DNA of 48,198 nucleotides, taken from positions 1 to 48,198 of the forward strand of contig JAQYEW010000034.1 of the NCBI GenBank assembly GCA_028723455.1, read 5' to 3'. The notes below the pieces were generated by a model. That model made no database searches. It had not been told where the DNA came from and saw nothing but the letters and a program-made list of their open reading frames with translations. Source of the DNA: Prevotellaceae bacterium. GTDB lineage: Bacteria; Bacteroidota; Bacteroidia; Bacteroidales; Bacteroidaceae. Positions 32,170 to 40,006 of this stretch are shown one piece after another; positions within the stretch are counted from its first letter, which is position 1; each line of letters opens with the position of its first letter. Made by a program: the position numbers and the translations under genes.

Positions 32170-34845
32170 TTACTTTTTAATCCATTGCCACGCCTCGCGG
32201 ATCCAGATGACCACGGTGGAAAGGGTGATGATCAAAAGGAGGTCGAGCCAGGCCCAGGGATGACGTGCGTTGTGCAGGAAAGGCTCGCAGTTGAAGAACT
32301 CATAGCCCACCTCCGTAATCATCAGCTGGCCCACGACAATCATCCCGACGATGATCCGGAAACCACGCCCCATGCGCAGGCGGAAGACGCTGTGCCCCGT
32401 GCGGAAAGCACGCGTATTGAAGAGGTACCAGAAGTGGGTCCATACGAAGATGCTGAAGAGCAGCGTCTGTTCGTAGGGCGTAACCTCGTCCTTGGCGGAG
32501 AGGGGCAAGGAGAGCAGATGGACGAGCGACGTGGCGTCCGTATGGTGGAAGAGATAGAGCAGCGAGAAGAGCATGAGGAAGAAGGCCAGGCCCACACCCA
32601 GGATTTCCTTCTGCATGTCGCGCGTAAGGATGTTGGCGTTGCGGTCGCGGGGCTTCTCCTTCATGACGCCGTCCGAGGGAGGCAGCGATGCCAAGGCCAT
32701 GGCGCCGAAGGTGTCCATGATGAGGTTGACCCACAGCATCTGCGTAACCGTGAGGGGACTTTCCGTGCCCATGAAGGAACCCACCAGGACAATCAGGCAC
32801 GCGCTAACGTTCACCGTCAGCTGGAAGAGCAGGAATCGCTGGATGTTCTGATAGAGCGAGCGTCCGAACTTCACGGCACGGCCGATGGAGGTGAAGCTGT
32901 TGTCGATGATGGTGATGTCGCCGGCCTCCTTGGCAACGGCCGTTCCGTCGCCCATCGACAGGCCCACATGGGCTGCCTTCAGGGCGGGCGCGTCGTTGGT
33001 GCCGTCGCCCGTAACGGCCACCACCTCGTTCTGCGCCTGTAGCGTTTCCACCAGGCGGCGCTTGTCCATGGGACGGGCGCGGGCAATGACCTTCAGGTCG
33101 CCGATACGCTCGTGCAGCTCCTCGTCGCTAAGCCGCTCCAATTCGGGTCCCGTGATGATGGCGCGTGCGGTGTCGGTCTCGTCAAAGAGTCCTATGCGGC
33201 GCGCAATCTCGCGTGCCGTGGCGGGCGTGTCGCCCGTAACCACCTTCACCTTGATGCCCGCCCGCATGCACTGGGCGATGGCCTTGGGCACGTCGGGGCG
33301 CACGGGATCGCTGATGGCAGCGATGCCCAGGAAGCAAAGACGCGAGGCGGAGAGCTGATGGTCGTGGATGGGATGTTCGTCGTCCGCCAGTTCCTGATAG
33401 GCGAAACCTAAGGTGCGCATGGCCTGTTGCTGATAGGCCTGCAACTGCGACTCGATGTCCTCGCGGCGCGTTTCCGCAGCAACCTGGGCGCACTGCGCCA
33501 GCACGATCTCGGGCGCACCCTTGACATAGAGCACGCGCCGCCCATGAATGGCAGAGCGCACCACGGTGGCCATGAACTTGCGCTCTGTGCTGAAGGGCAA
33601 TTCGTCCTCCACCGGAGCCTGCGCACGCATCTGCTCATAATCCAGCGACTGCTCCTCGAGCCACAGCATCAGGGCACCCTCCGTGGGGTTTCCCAGAACA
33701 AGTGGGCGGGCGGCACTGCGGTCCAGGGCGGCCGTGGAGTTGACGGCAATGCCCTCGCGCACGAAGGGCAGGCGCGCTTCGTCATAGAAACGCGTCTCGG
33801 CCACGCGCATCTGGTTCTCCGTCAGCGTGCCCGTCTTGTCCGTCAGGATAACGGTGGCCGCGCCCATCGTTTCGCAGGCGTGCATGCGGCGCACCAGGTT
33901 CTGCTGGCGCAGCATATTGCGCATGCTGTAGGCCAGGGAAAGCGTAACGGCCATGGGCAGGCCCTCGGGCACGGAAACGACAATCAGCGTAACGGCCACC
34001 ATCAGGGTCTGAAGCACATAGGCCAGGATGTGGGCGAAGTGCATCGTGGAGGCCATTCCTGTGGAGAACAGCATGACGATCTTGGTAACGACCACCAGGG
34101 CGGCAACGCTGTAGCTGAGGTAGGAAATCAGGCGCGAGAGCCGCTCCAGCTGCTCGTTCAGGGGCGTGCGCACGCTGTCATCGATCTGCGCCGCCACGAA
34201 TACGCGGCCGTTCTCCGTACGGTCGCCCACGCTATGTACGCGGAACACGCCATGCCCCTCCAGCACCTTGGTGCCGCGCAGCACATGGTTCGAAGGGAAA
34301 GTGGCTTCGCTGTCGAACTGCGCCCCGTCCGTGGTCTTGCGGCACTGAGGCTCGCCCGTCAGCGAACTTTCGTCCATCGTGAGCGCGGTCGCCTCCAGCA
34401 GTTCGCCGTCGGCGGGCACTTCCGCACCCGTATTCACAACCACGATGTCGCCCACCACCACGTCGCGCTTGGGGACTGTCGTGCTGTTGCCCTCGCGGAT
34501 TACCTCCACCGGCTCGTCATCGCTCACCTGGTTCAGGAGCGAGAACTCCTTGTCGGCCTGCTGCTCGAAATAAAAAGCCAGGCCTGTGGCCAGCAGGATG
34601 GCCACGAAGATGCCCACCGGCTCGAAGAAAACCCGCGGCCCCTCGCCCAGCATATAATACTCGTAGCACGAGATGCCTATGCTCAGCATACCGGCTATGA
34701 GCAGAATGATAATCAGCGGGTCGGTGAACTTCACCAGAAACAGTTTCCACAGGGGGGCTTTGGCAGGCGGTGTCAGCGTGTTGGCACCATGTTCGTGGCG
34801 GCTCTGGATGACTTCCGCCTGGTTGAGTCCTTGATACTTGGGCAT
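32170..34845 (-). CDS. P-type calcium-transporting ATPase (PMCA/SERCA-like)
   Basis: 891 aa. An N-terminal cation-ATPase domain is followed by the actuator loop with TGEP (163-166), the membrane metal-site helix PEGLP (293-297), and the phosphorylation site DKTGTLTENQ (Asp336). The hinge TGDGTNDAPALKAAHVG follows. Six C-terminal hydrophobic segments, with N/D residues such as QMLWVNLIMDTFGA in the transport helix, complete a P2-type pump. It exports Ca2+ (or a related cation) at ATP cost. It is last in a four-gene run with a sigma factor and an L,D-transpeptidase, suggesting control under envelope stress; this link is inferred. Followed by a strong terminator. Confidence 0.94.
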   Translation of the reverse strand: MPKYQGLNQAEVIQSRHEHGANTLTPPAKAPLWKLFLVKFTDPLIIILLIAGMLSIGISCYEYYMLGEGPRVFFEPVGIFVAILLATGLAFYFEQQADKEFSLLNQVSDDEPVEVIREGNSTTVPKRDVVVGDIVVVNTGAEVPADGELLEATALTMDESSLTGEPQCRKTTDGAQFDSEATFPSNHVLRGTKVLEGHGVFRVHSVGDRTENGRVFVAAQIDDSVRTPLNEQLERLSRLISYLSYSVAALVVVTKIVMLFSTGMASTMHFAHILAYVLQTLMVAVTLIVVSVPEGLPMAVTLSLAYSMRNMLRQQNLVRRMHACETMGAATVILTDKTGTLTENQMRVAETRFYDEARLPFVREGIAVNSTAALDRSAARPLVLGNPTEGALMLWLEEQSLDYEQMRAQAPVEDELPFSTERKFMATVVRSAIHGRRVLYVKGAPEIVLAQCAQVAAETRREDIESQLQAYQQQAMRTLGFAYQELADDEHPIHDHQLSASRLCFLGIAAISDPVRPDVPKAIAQCMRAGIKVKVVTGDTPATAREIARRIGLFDETDTARAIITGPELERLSDEELHERIGDLKVIARARPMDKRRLVETLQAQNEVVAVTGDGTNDAPALKAAHVGLSMGDGTAVAKEAGDITIIDNSFTSIGRAVKFGRSLYQNIQRFLLFQLTVNVSACLIVLVGSFMGTESPLTVTQMLWVNLIMDTFGAMALASLPPSDGVMKEKPRDRNANILTRDMQKEILGVGLAFFLMLFSLLYLFHHTDATSLVHLLSLPLSAKDEVTPYEQTLLFSIFVWTHFWYLFNTRAFRTGHSVFRLRMGRGFRIIVGMIVVGQLMITEVGYEFFNCEPFLHNARHPWAWLDLLLIITLSTVVIWIREAWQWIKK

Positions 34846-34884
34846 ATTCTTTTGTTGTTTTTATTTATTTTGGGATGGACGCTC

Positions 34885-35442
34885 CTACTCCTTTGCGGCA
34901 AAGAAATCGGATATTTTCCGCACGGCGTGGTGATAGCTGGCCTTCAGGGCACCCACGCTGGTCTGCAACAGCCGGCTCATCTCCTCGTACTTCATCTCGT
35001 CGTAATACTTGAGCAGGAACACCTGGCGCTGGCGCTCGGGCAGGGCGGCGATGGCTTCCTGAAGCTGACGCTCCGTCTCGTCGCCGTCGAAGTAGGGGTC
35101 GCTCTCTAACTGGCTGGCAACGGAACGTCCCTCGGGCAGCGAGGGCACATCCAGAGAGTGGTCCTGCTGGCGACGCTGACGGTCGAGAAAACCAAGGGCT
35201 TCGTTCTGCGCGATGCGGAAGAGCCAGGTGGAGAGCTGCGACTCGCCACGGAATCCGTCCAGGCCTTGCCAAGCCTTGAGGAAGGTGTTCTGAAGCACAT
35301 CGTCGGCATCTTCGTGGCGGAGCACCAGACGGCGCACCTGCCAATAGAGGCGTTCCTTGTAAGCCTCCACAACCTGCGTGAAGGCTGCGTGCCGCGTAGC
35401 CTCGTCGTGCAGCTGCCGGATCAGCAAACTCTCGTCCGTCAT
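34885..35442 (-). CDS. RNA polymerase sigma factor, sigma-70 ECF type
   Basis: 185 aa. Region 2 shows YKERLYWQVRRLVLRHEDADD and VLQNTFLKAWQGLDGFRG (core binding and -10 recognition). Region 4 shows LPERQRQVFLLKYYDEMKY followed by a helix-turn-helix EEMSRLLQTSVGALKASYHHA. There is no region 1 or 3, as in ECF factors. Two downstream ORFs do not resemble an anti-sigma factor; instead the gene sits between an L,D-transpeptidase (23 nt upstream) and the Ca2+ pump (39 nt downstream). It may direct envelope-stress genes, perhaps including its own operon. Confidence 0.93.
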   Translation of the reverse strand: MTDESLLIRQLHDEATRHAAFTQVVEAYKERLYWQVRRLVLRHEDADDVLQNTFLKAWQGLDGFRGESQLSTWLFRIAQNEALGFLDRQRRQQDHSLDVPSLPEGRSVASQLESDPYFDGDETERQLQEAIAALPERQRQVFLLKYYDEMKYEEMSRLLQTSVGALKASYHHAVRKISDFFAAKE

Positions 35443-35465
35443 GGCCTTCCTCTTAGCTGATGCCG

Positions 35466-36983
35466 TTAGAGATTATCGAGCAGGCGCTCGATGGCCTGGT
35501 CGTAATGATAGGTGTCGGGCTGCGCCTGCAACACCCCATCGGCATCGGGCCAAAGGGTGTAATAGTCCAGCCAAAGGGGCGTTGCCCGGGGGAAAGAGAG
35601 ATGGTGCCAGGGTTCGGCCTCGGGATTCTCCGCCTGGTACTGCTTGCCGCGTGCGGAAAGCGGCGGCAGGCCGATGGAAAGGCGCAGACGGTCCGCATAG
35701 AGTTCGTCCTGTGCCTTTTCGCCCAAAAGGAAGAGGGCGAGGTCCAACGGCCGCTGCAGGCGCACGCAGCCATGACTGAGCGTGCGTACGCTGCGCTCGA
35801 AGGCACCGCGGTTGTTCGTATCGTGGAGATAGACGGCATGGTTGTTCTTGAAACGGAACACCATGCGCCCCAGGCTGTTGCCCTCGCCCTTGGCCTGGCG
35901 CAGCAGATAACGGCCGCTGCGCAGCTCGCTCTCGGACAGCAGGGCAGGGTCTGTTTCCTCCTGCGTTTCCCTGTTCAGGGCGTGCATTCGGTTGCGGGCG
36001 AAATAGGCGGAATCGCCCAAATGGTTGGGGATAATCTCTTTGCGGATGATGCTGGAGGGCACCACCCAATAGGGGTTCAGCTCTACCCCACCCATGCGGC
36101 TCATGAGCAGCGGGGTCTTGTGTGCCTGGCTGCCCACCACCACACGCATACGCAGGCGCAGGGTATCGCCATCCGTGGCCTCGAGCATCGCGCCCGCCAT
36201 GTTCACGAAGACATGGCGGCTGTCCGGCCGAGGGCGTGGATAGCGCCAGCGTGCGCGCTCCATATTGATGCGCAACAGGCGTTGGCGGCGCACGTCGTCC
36301 TGTTCCGTAGCACGGGCATAGGCTTCGCGGTACGTATCATATAAAGGATAGGGAGGTTGCAAAGTATCCAGAAAGGCCGCCAGATCGTCGTCCTGCGCGG
36401 CGCGCAAGGCCACGGCGGCCAGGGCCTCATCGGGCTGTTCCACGGGCAGGTCGAACAGCCGGCGGTAGCCTCCGTCGCTGTCCGCGAGCAGACGGTTCAT
36501 AAAACGCCGCGGACGAAGGAAACCATAGCGCATACCATAGGCGTAACGCAGCAGGGCGCGCGTCAATCGGAATTCGGTGGTGGCCAAAAGCGTGGCGGCA
36601 TCCACGCTGTCGCGGCGCACGCAGAGGCTGTCGATGCTGTCCAGAAGCACGGGCATTTCGTCCAGACCAAATACCGTGGCGGGCAGACCCGTCTGCAGGG
36701 GCACGTCGCGCAACAGGTCCATCAGACGGCGCGCCTGCGGCTGAAGCCCCTCGGGCGAGAAGAAGGTGAAAACGGTGGCGGTATCGAAATGGCGGCGCAC
36801 ATAGGTGTCGGCGTACATGCCGTCGGCCTCGCGCGCCATCTCCCGGCACAGGCTGCGGATGTGCAGCGTATCCACGCTGAGCGCGTTCCCGCTCTCCATA
36901 AAGTCCAAAGCTCCCTTACAGCCAACCAGCTGAAGGGAGAACAGAAGAGGGAGGATGAGGTATGCGCTGAATTTCCTGGGCAT
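35466..36983 (-). CDS. L,D-transpeptidase lipoprotein (YkuD domain, YcbB-like)
   Basis: 505 aa. MPRKFSAYLILPLLFSLQ leads to lipobox LVGC, so the protein is a lipoprotein. After a long N-terminal region with scaffold-like helices, the YkuD catalytic domain shows VVVGSQAHKTPLL, VYLHDTNNRGAF and the active-site SHGCVRLQ (Cys near residue 406). The pattern and length match YcbB/LdtD-type enzymes. It forms 3-3 cross-links in peptidoglycan or attaches proteins to it. It begins 7 nt after the small sorting-domain protein gene and precedes the sigma factor by 23 nt. Confidence 0.92.
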   Translation of the reverse strand: MPRKFSAYLILPLLFSLQLVGCKGALDFMESGNALSVDTLHIRSLCREMAREADGMYADTYVRRHFDTATVFTFFSPEGLQPQARRLMDLLRDVPLQTGLPATVFGLDEMPVLLDSIDSLCVRRDSVDAATLLATTEFRLTRALLRYAYGMRYGFLRPRRFMNRLLADSDGGYRRLFDLPVEQPDEALAAVALRAAQDDDLAAFLDTLQPPYPLYDTYREAYARATEQDDVRRQRLLRINMERARWRYPRPRPDSRHVFVNMAGAMLEATDGDTLRLRMRVVVGSQAHKTPLLMSRMGGVELNPYWVVPSSIIRKEIIPNHLGDSAYFARNRMHALNRETQEETDPALLSESELRSGRYLLRQAKGEGNSLGRMVFRFKNNHAVYLHDTNNRGAFERSVRTLSHGCVRLQRPLDLALFLLGEKAQDELYADRLRLSIGLPPLSARGKQYQAENPEAEPWHHLSFPRATPLWLDYYTLWPDADGVLQAQPDTYHYDQAIERLLDNL

Positions 36984-36990
36984 GCTGTTG

Positions 36991-37305
36991 CTATCGGATA
37001 GCCACCTTACGCACTACGTTGCCTACCTTGATGATATAGCTGCCGCGGGGCAGGTTGCCCAGGTTTATCGTAACATCGTTGCCCTCAATGCGAAGCACCT
37101 TCACTTCGGTACCTGTTATGCTGAAAACGCGCACCACCTCTCCGTCGGCATTGCCGATGCGCAAGCGTGTTCCCTGAACGGTAACGCTGACGGCGGTGCT
37201 TGGCAACTCCGTCTCCACGTCCTCACGCTCGTTTTGGGCAGCAAGGCGCAGCGGCGCCGCCGTCAGAAGTATGCCCAAGGCTATGATTGGAAGACATTTT
37301 ACCAT
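36991..37305 (-). CDS. Small secreted protein made almost only of a sorting-like C-terminal domain
   Basis: 104 aa. A signal peptide (MVKCLPIIALGILLTAAPLR, cleavage near LAAQ) is followed by only about 78 residues: VSVTVQGTRLRIGNADGE, VRVFSITGTEV and the closing NLPRGSYIIKVGNVVRKVAIR. That is the beta-sandwich pattern of the type IX-style C-terminal domain with no cargo before it. It leads the four-gene operon from the promoter near 37326. It could be a free sorting domain, a small surface protein or a DUF3244-like protein; the choice is not settled. Confidence 0.78.
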   Translation of the reverse strand: MVKCLPIIALGILLTAAPLRLAAQNEREDVETELPSTAVSVTVQGTRLRIGNADGEVVRVFSITGTEVKVLRIEGNDVTINLGNLPRGSYIIKVGNVVRKVAIR

Positions 37306-37325
37306 ATTCTTTGCCGTTTATAACG

Positions 37326-37355
37326 CAAATATAGCCATTTTTTTTGTTGCGCAAA
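37326..37355 (-). promoter_or_regulatory. Promoter of the sorting-protein / transpeptidase / sigma / ATPase operon
   Basis: On the minus strand TTTG (37352-37355), an 18-nt spacer, TATATTTG (37326-37333), about 20 nt before the ATG at 37305. Confidence 0.65.
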
Positions 37356-37383
37356 CAATAATAGGCCTTTTTTTTCGTTACCC

Positions 37384-37405
37384 GGGGATTTTTAGCGTAC
37401 AACCA
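37384..37405. repeat. 22-bp direct repeat, left boundary of the PstI-like module
   Basis: A perfect 22-bp match to 39985-40006 (GGGGATTTTT-AGCGTACAACCA). The pair bounds the AT-rich restriction-modification module. Confidence 0.93.
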
Positions 37406-37454
37406 CCAGATTTTTCGACGGTAACGAATCGACTACAGAGCGCAAATGCCGTTC
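37392..37454 (-). pseudogene. Possible 3' remnant of a surface-protein gene
   Basis: Read on the minus strand the repeat and its flank encode 20 codons ending in SLPSKNLVVVR and TAA, preceded in frame by a stop. The end resembles the ...RKMVVR tail of the gene at 39993. It may be the broken end of a gene displaced by the module, or chance. Confidence 0.35.
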
Positions 37455-37488
37455 TTAAAAACTGAAAAACATGATTTTTGCCACTTTT

Positions 37489-37505
37489 ATAGCACATAAT
37501 GCTAT
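37489..37505. promoter_or_regulatory. Dyad ATAGCA-N5-TGCTAT over the -33 region of the R-M promoter
   Basis: A perfect 6-bp inverted repeat ending 19 bp before the -7 element at 37525, where a -33 box should be. It could be an operator for the restriction-modification genes; no controller (C) gene is present nearby. Confidence 0.5.
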
Positions 37506-37524
37506 ATCTTAGGTTTTTATTCAG

Positions 37525-37532
37525 TATCTTTG
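37525..37532 (+). promoter_or_regulatory. -7 element for the PstI-like R-M operon
   Basis: TATCTTTG, 18 nt before the methyltransferase ATG at 37551. The -33 box is replaced by the dyad at 37489-37505. Confidence 0.55.
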
Positions 37533-37550
37533 ACCTAAACATTTTGAAGT

Positions 37551-39005
37551 ATGATTAAACAGATAATTGAGAATACGAATCGCTTCATGAATGCAGTGCC
37601 AAAGGCGAAGCGGAAGAAATACGGCCAGTTCTTTACGAACGCGACCACAGCCTGGTATATGGCTTCTCTCTTTAATTTCGATACCACAAAACCACAAATC
37701 AGCTTATTGGATGCCGGGGCTGGCACGGGAATCTTATCAGCGGCAGTTGTTCAAAAGCTCCTTAATGATGGATATACAGGCCATATCCATATCACATGCT
37801 ATGAGACGGACACGCTCGTATTACCCCTACTGGAAGAAAACCTGACAATCATCAAGAACAACGCAAATGTGTCGTTTACCGTAAATAACGAGAATTACAT
37901 AACATCGCAATCTTTTGGAGGGGATACCTTCTTCAAAGAGAACGAGAATATATATGACTATGTAATCGGCAATCCCCCCTATCTGAAGATACCGAAAGAT
38001 GCTGCAGAGGCGAAGTCCATGCCTTTGGTGTGTCATGGCGCACCAAACCTGTATTTCCTGTTCTGGGCAATGGGCATTTACAACCTGAAACAGGGGCAGG
38101 AACTGGTTTACATCGTTCCCAGGTCTTGGACTTCGGGTGCATACTTCAGGAAATTCAGAGAATTTCTCTTCCGCAACTGTGTCATAACAGACATCCATCT
38201 GTTTGAAAGCCGGGACAAGGTGTTTGACGGAGAGTCCGTCCTGCAGGAAACCATCATTGTCAAGATATTGAAGACACAGCAACGCCCCTCAACCATTCAT
38301 ATAACGACATCGGCGACATTTGACTTCTCGGATGTAAGAAGTTTTACCACGTCATACGACACCATAGTTGGCAAGAACCAATACGTATATTTGGTTACTA
38401 ACAAGGAAGATGCCGATGTACTTCAAAAGATAAATCACTTCGATAAGACGCTCCCGGAAATAAACTTGAAAATGCAGACGGGCATTATAGTCGATTTCAG
38501 GACTCGGGAGGTGTTGCGAAACGAACTTGAAGAAGGCGCTTATCCCCTGCTGTACTCCCAACACATCAAAGGCGGCAAAGTAATCTGGCCGCAGGGTAAG
38601 AAAGGGGAAGTCATAAAAACAGAAAGAGAGGGCTATTTGCAAAAAAACAGCGACTTCCTGTTGGTGAAGCGTTTTACATCCAAAGAGGAAGGACGCAGAC
38701 TGCAATGCGGCATATACCTGAAGCAGAAATACGCACAGTTTGAATACATCAGCACCCAAAACAAGGTGAATTTCATCAAGTGCGACTCGCCATGTATCAC
38801 ATACGGTCTGTATGTGCTGTTAAACTCCACACTATATGACTGCTACTACAGGATACTTAATGGTTCAACCCAGGTCAATTCCACAGAAATCAACCAGATG
38901 CCAATCCCCGAACGTACAGCAATCGAAGAAATGGGTAGAGAACTGATGCACATGGAGCTATCCGTAGCTAATTGTAATAATATATTAAGCAAGTGGATAA
39001 GTTAG
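37551..39005 (+). CDS. Type II adenine-N6 DNA methyltransferase, BsuBI/PstI type
   Basis: 484 aa. KKYGQFFTN (22-30) opens the SAM-binding fold. Motif I is LLDAGAGTG (52-60) and the catalytic motif IV NPPY is at 141-144. IVPRSWTSGAYFRKFR follows, as in Eco57I-like methylases. With the neighbouring PstI-family nuclease it should methylate the adenine of the shared target, likely CTGCAG. The target is inferred from the family, not seen. The gene is AT-richer than the chromosome around it. It overlaps the nuclease gene by 13 nt. Confidence 0.93.
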   Translation: MIKQIIENTNRFMNAVPKAKRKKYGQFFTNATTAWYMASLFNFDTTKPQISLLDAGAGTGILSAAVVQKLLNDGYTGHIHITCYETDTLVLPLLEENLTIIKNNANVSFTVNNENYITSQSFGGDTFFKENENIYDYVIGNPPYLKIPKDAAEAKSMPLVCHGAPNLYFLFWAMGIYNLKQGQELVYIVPRSWTSGAYFRKFREFLFRNCVITDIHLFESRDKVFDGESVLQETIIVKILKTQQRPSTIHITTSATFDFSDVRSFTTSYDTIVGKNQYVYLVTNKEDADVLQKINHFDKTLPEINLKMQTGIIVDFRTREVLRNELEEGAYPLLYSQHIKGGKVIWPQGKKGEVIKTEREGYLQKNSDFLLVKRFTSKEEGRRLQCGIYLKQKYAQFEYISTQNKVNFIKCDSPCITYGLYVLLNSTLYDCYYRILNGSTQVNSTEINQMPIPERTAIEEMGRELMHMELSVANCNNILSKWIS

Positions 39006-39925
39006 AATTAGCGAAACAACTCTTAGAACAGATAAAAATGCCTGCCAAGCAACAAAGCACTCTTTGTTGTCTGGCCTTGTTGGCTTTGGCTAAATTGAAA
39101 AAAGACACTCCCTGTAATCAAGCCACCAATGACTGGATAAGGATTCATGATGTTATTGTTTTCATTACAGAAAATTATGGTGTGAATTATGCGGAAAATT
39201 CCAGGGAAACTTTCCGTAAGCAAGCGATGCATCCATTTAGAACCGCCGCCCTCATCGAGGATAACGGGAAAGCCACCAATAGCCCCAATTACCGTTATCG
39301 TATCACGGGCGAGTTCCTAAAAGCTATTCAGGACATAAATGAAAGCGAAGGATGTGCCGGGTCGGAAAATGCTTCTTTGTCGCAATTCATTGCCCGTCAT
39401 GAAAGTCTGACAGATCTGTACGCCTCCAAAAAGAAAATGTTGAAGATGCCTGTAAGGATTAACAATCATGATTTCACGTTTAGTCCTGGCAAGCACAATA
39501 AGTTACAGAAAGCAATAATAGAAGAGTTTGCTCCAAGATTTGCACCTGGATCCGAATGCCTATATGTTGGGGACACCATACAGAAGGACATGGTGAAAAA
39601 CACGGAAAAGCTTTCCCGGCTGGGGTTTGAAATTACCCTTCATGATAAGATGCCGGATGTCGTCCTATATCGTGAGGACAAGCATTGGATATACTTTGTG
39701 GAGTCTGTAACATCGGTAGGACCCTTGGATTCCAAGCGTATCATTGAAATAGAGCACATGACAGCCAATACAACAGCAGGCAAGATTTATGTAACGGCAT
39801 TCCCCGACTTTGCCACTTACAAGAAGTTCTCGGAACAACTGGCATGGGAAACTGAGGTTTGGATTGCTGATATGCCAGACCACATGATTCATCTGAATGG
39901 AGATAAATTCATGGGACCACGCTAA
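38993..39925 (+). CDS. BsuBI/PstI-family type II restriction endonuclease
   Basis: 310 aa, starting with GTG at 38993 inside the end of the methylase gene; a later ATG (codon 16) would lose a conserved-looking helix. The family hallmark is DFTFSPGKHNKLQKAIIEEF with FAPRFAPGSECLYVGDT (about 160-200), followed by the probable metal-site region MPDVVLYRED...YFVESV. The N-terminal ~120 residues form a helical, DNA-contacting type of domain. Family members cut CTGCAG, so this enzyme likely does too. The tight overlap and shared AT-richness mark a mobile R-M pair. A terminator follows at 39956. Confidence 0.95.
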   Translation: MDKLELAKQLLEQIKMPAKQQSTLCCLALLALAKLKKDTPCNQATNDWIRIHDVIVFITENYGVNYAENSRETFRKQAMHPFRTAALIEDNGKATNSPNYRYRITGEFLKAIQDINESEGCAGSENASLSQFIARHESLTDLYASKKKMLKMPVRINNHDFTFSPGKHNKLQKAIIEEFAPRFAPGSECLYVGDTIQKDMVKNTEKLSRLGFEITLHDKMPDVVLYREDKHWIYFVESVTSVGPLDSKRIIEIEHMTANTTAGKIYVTAFPDFATYKKFSEQLAWETEVWIADMPDHMIHLNGDKFMGPR

Positions 39926-39955
39926 AGCATTGGAAAATTCCAACTTATGAAGCAA

Positions 39956-39994
39956 CCCCCTCGTTGAATGAATTATCCAACAAGGGGGATTTTT
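39956..39994 (+). terminator. Intrinsic terminator of the R-M operon
   Basis: An 11-bp stem with one C-A mismatch (39956-39966 with 39978-39988), then TTTTT at 39990-39994. Its right end overlaps the 22-bp direct repeat and the stop codon of the minus-strand gene. Confidence 0.82.
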
Positions 39995-40006
39995 AGCGTA
40001 CAACCA
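39985..40006. repeat. 22-bp direct repeat, right boundary of the PstI-like module
   Basis: A perfect copy of 37384-37405. It spans the last codons (VVR), the stop and the terminator tail shared with the convergent surface-protein gene, so the gene end stays intact. Confidence 0.93.

Noticed and set aside
37384..37405. 22-bp repeat considered as a mere shared terminator tail
   Set aside because: The left copy has no matching hairpin stem beside it, and identity extends beyond the T-run through GCGTACAACCA.
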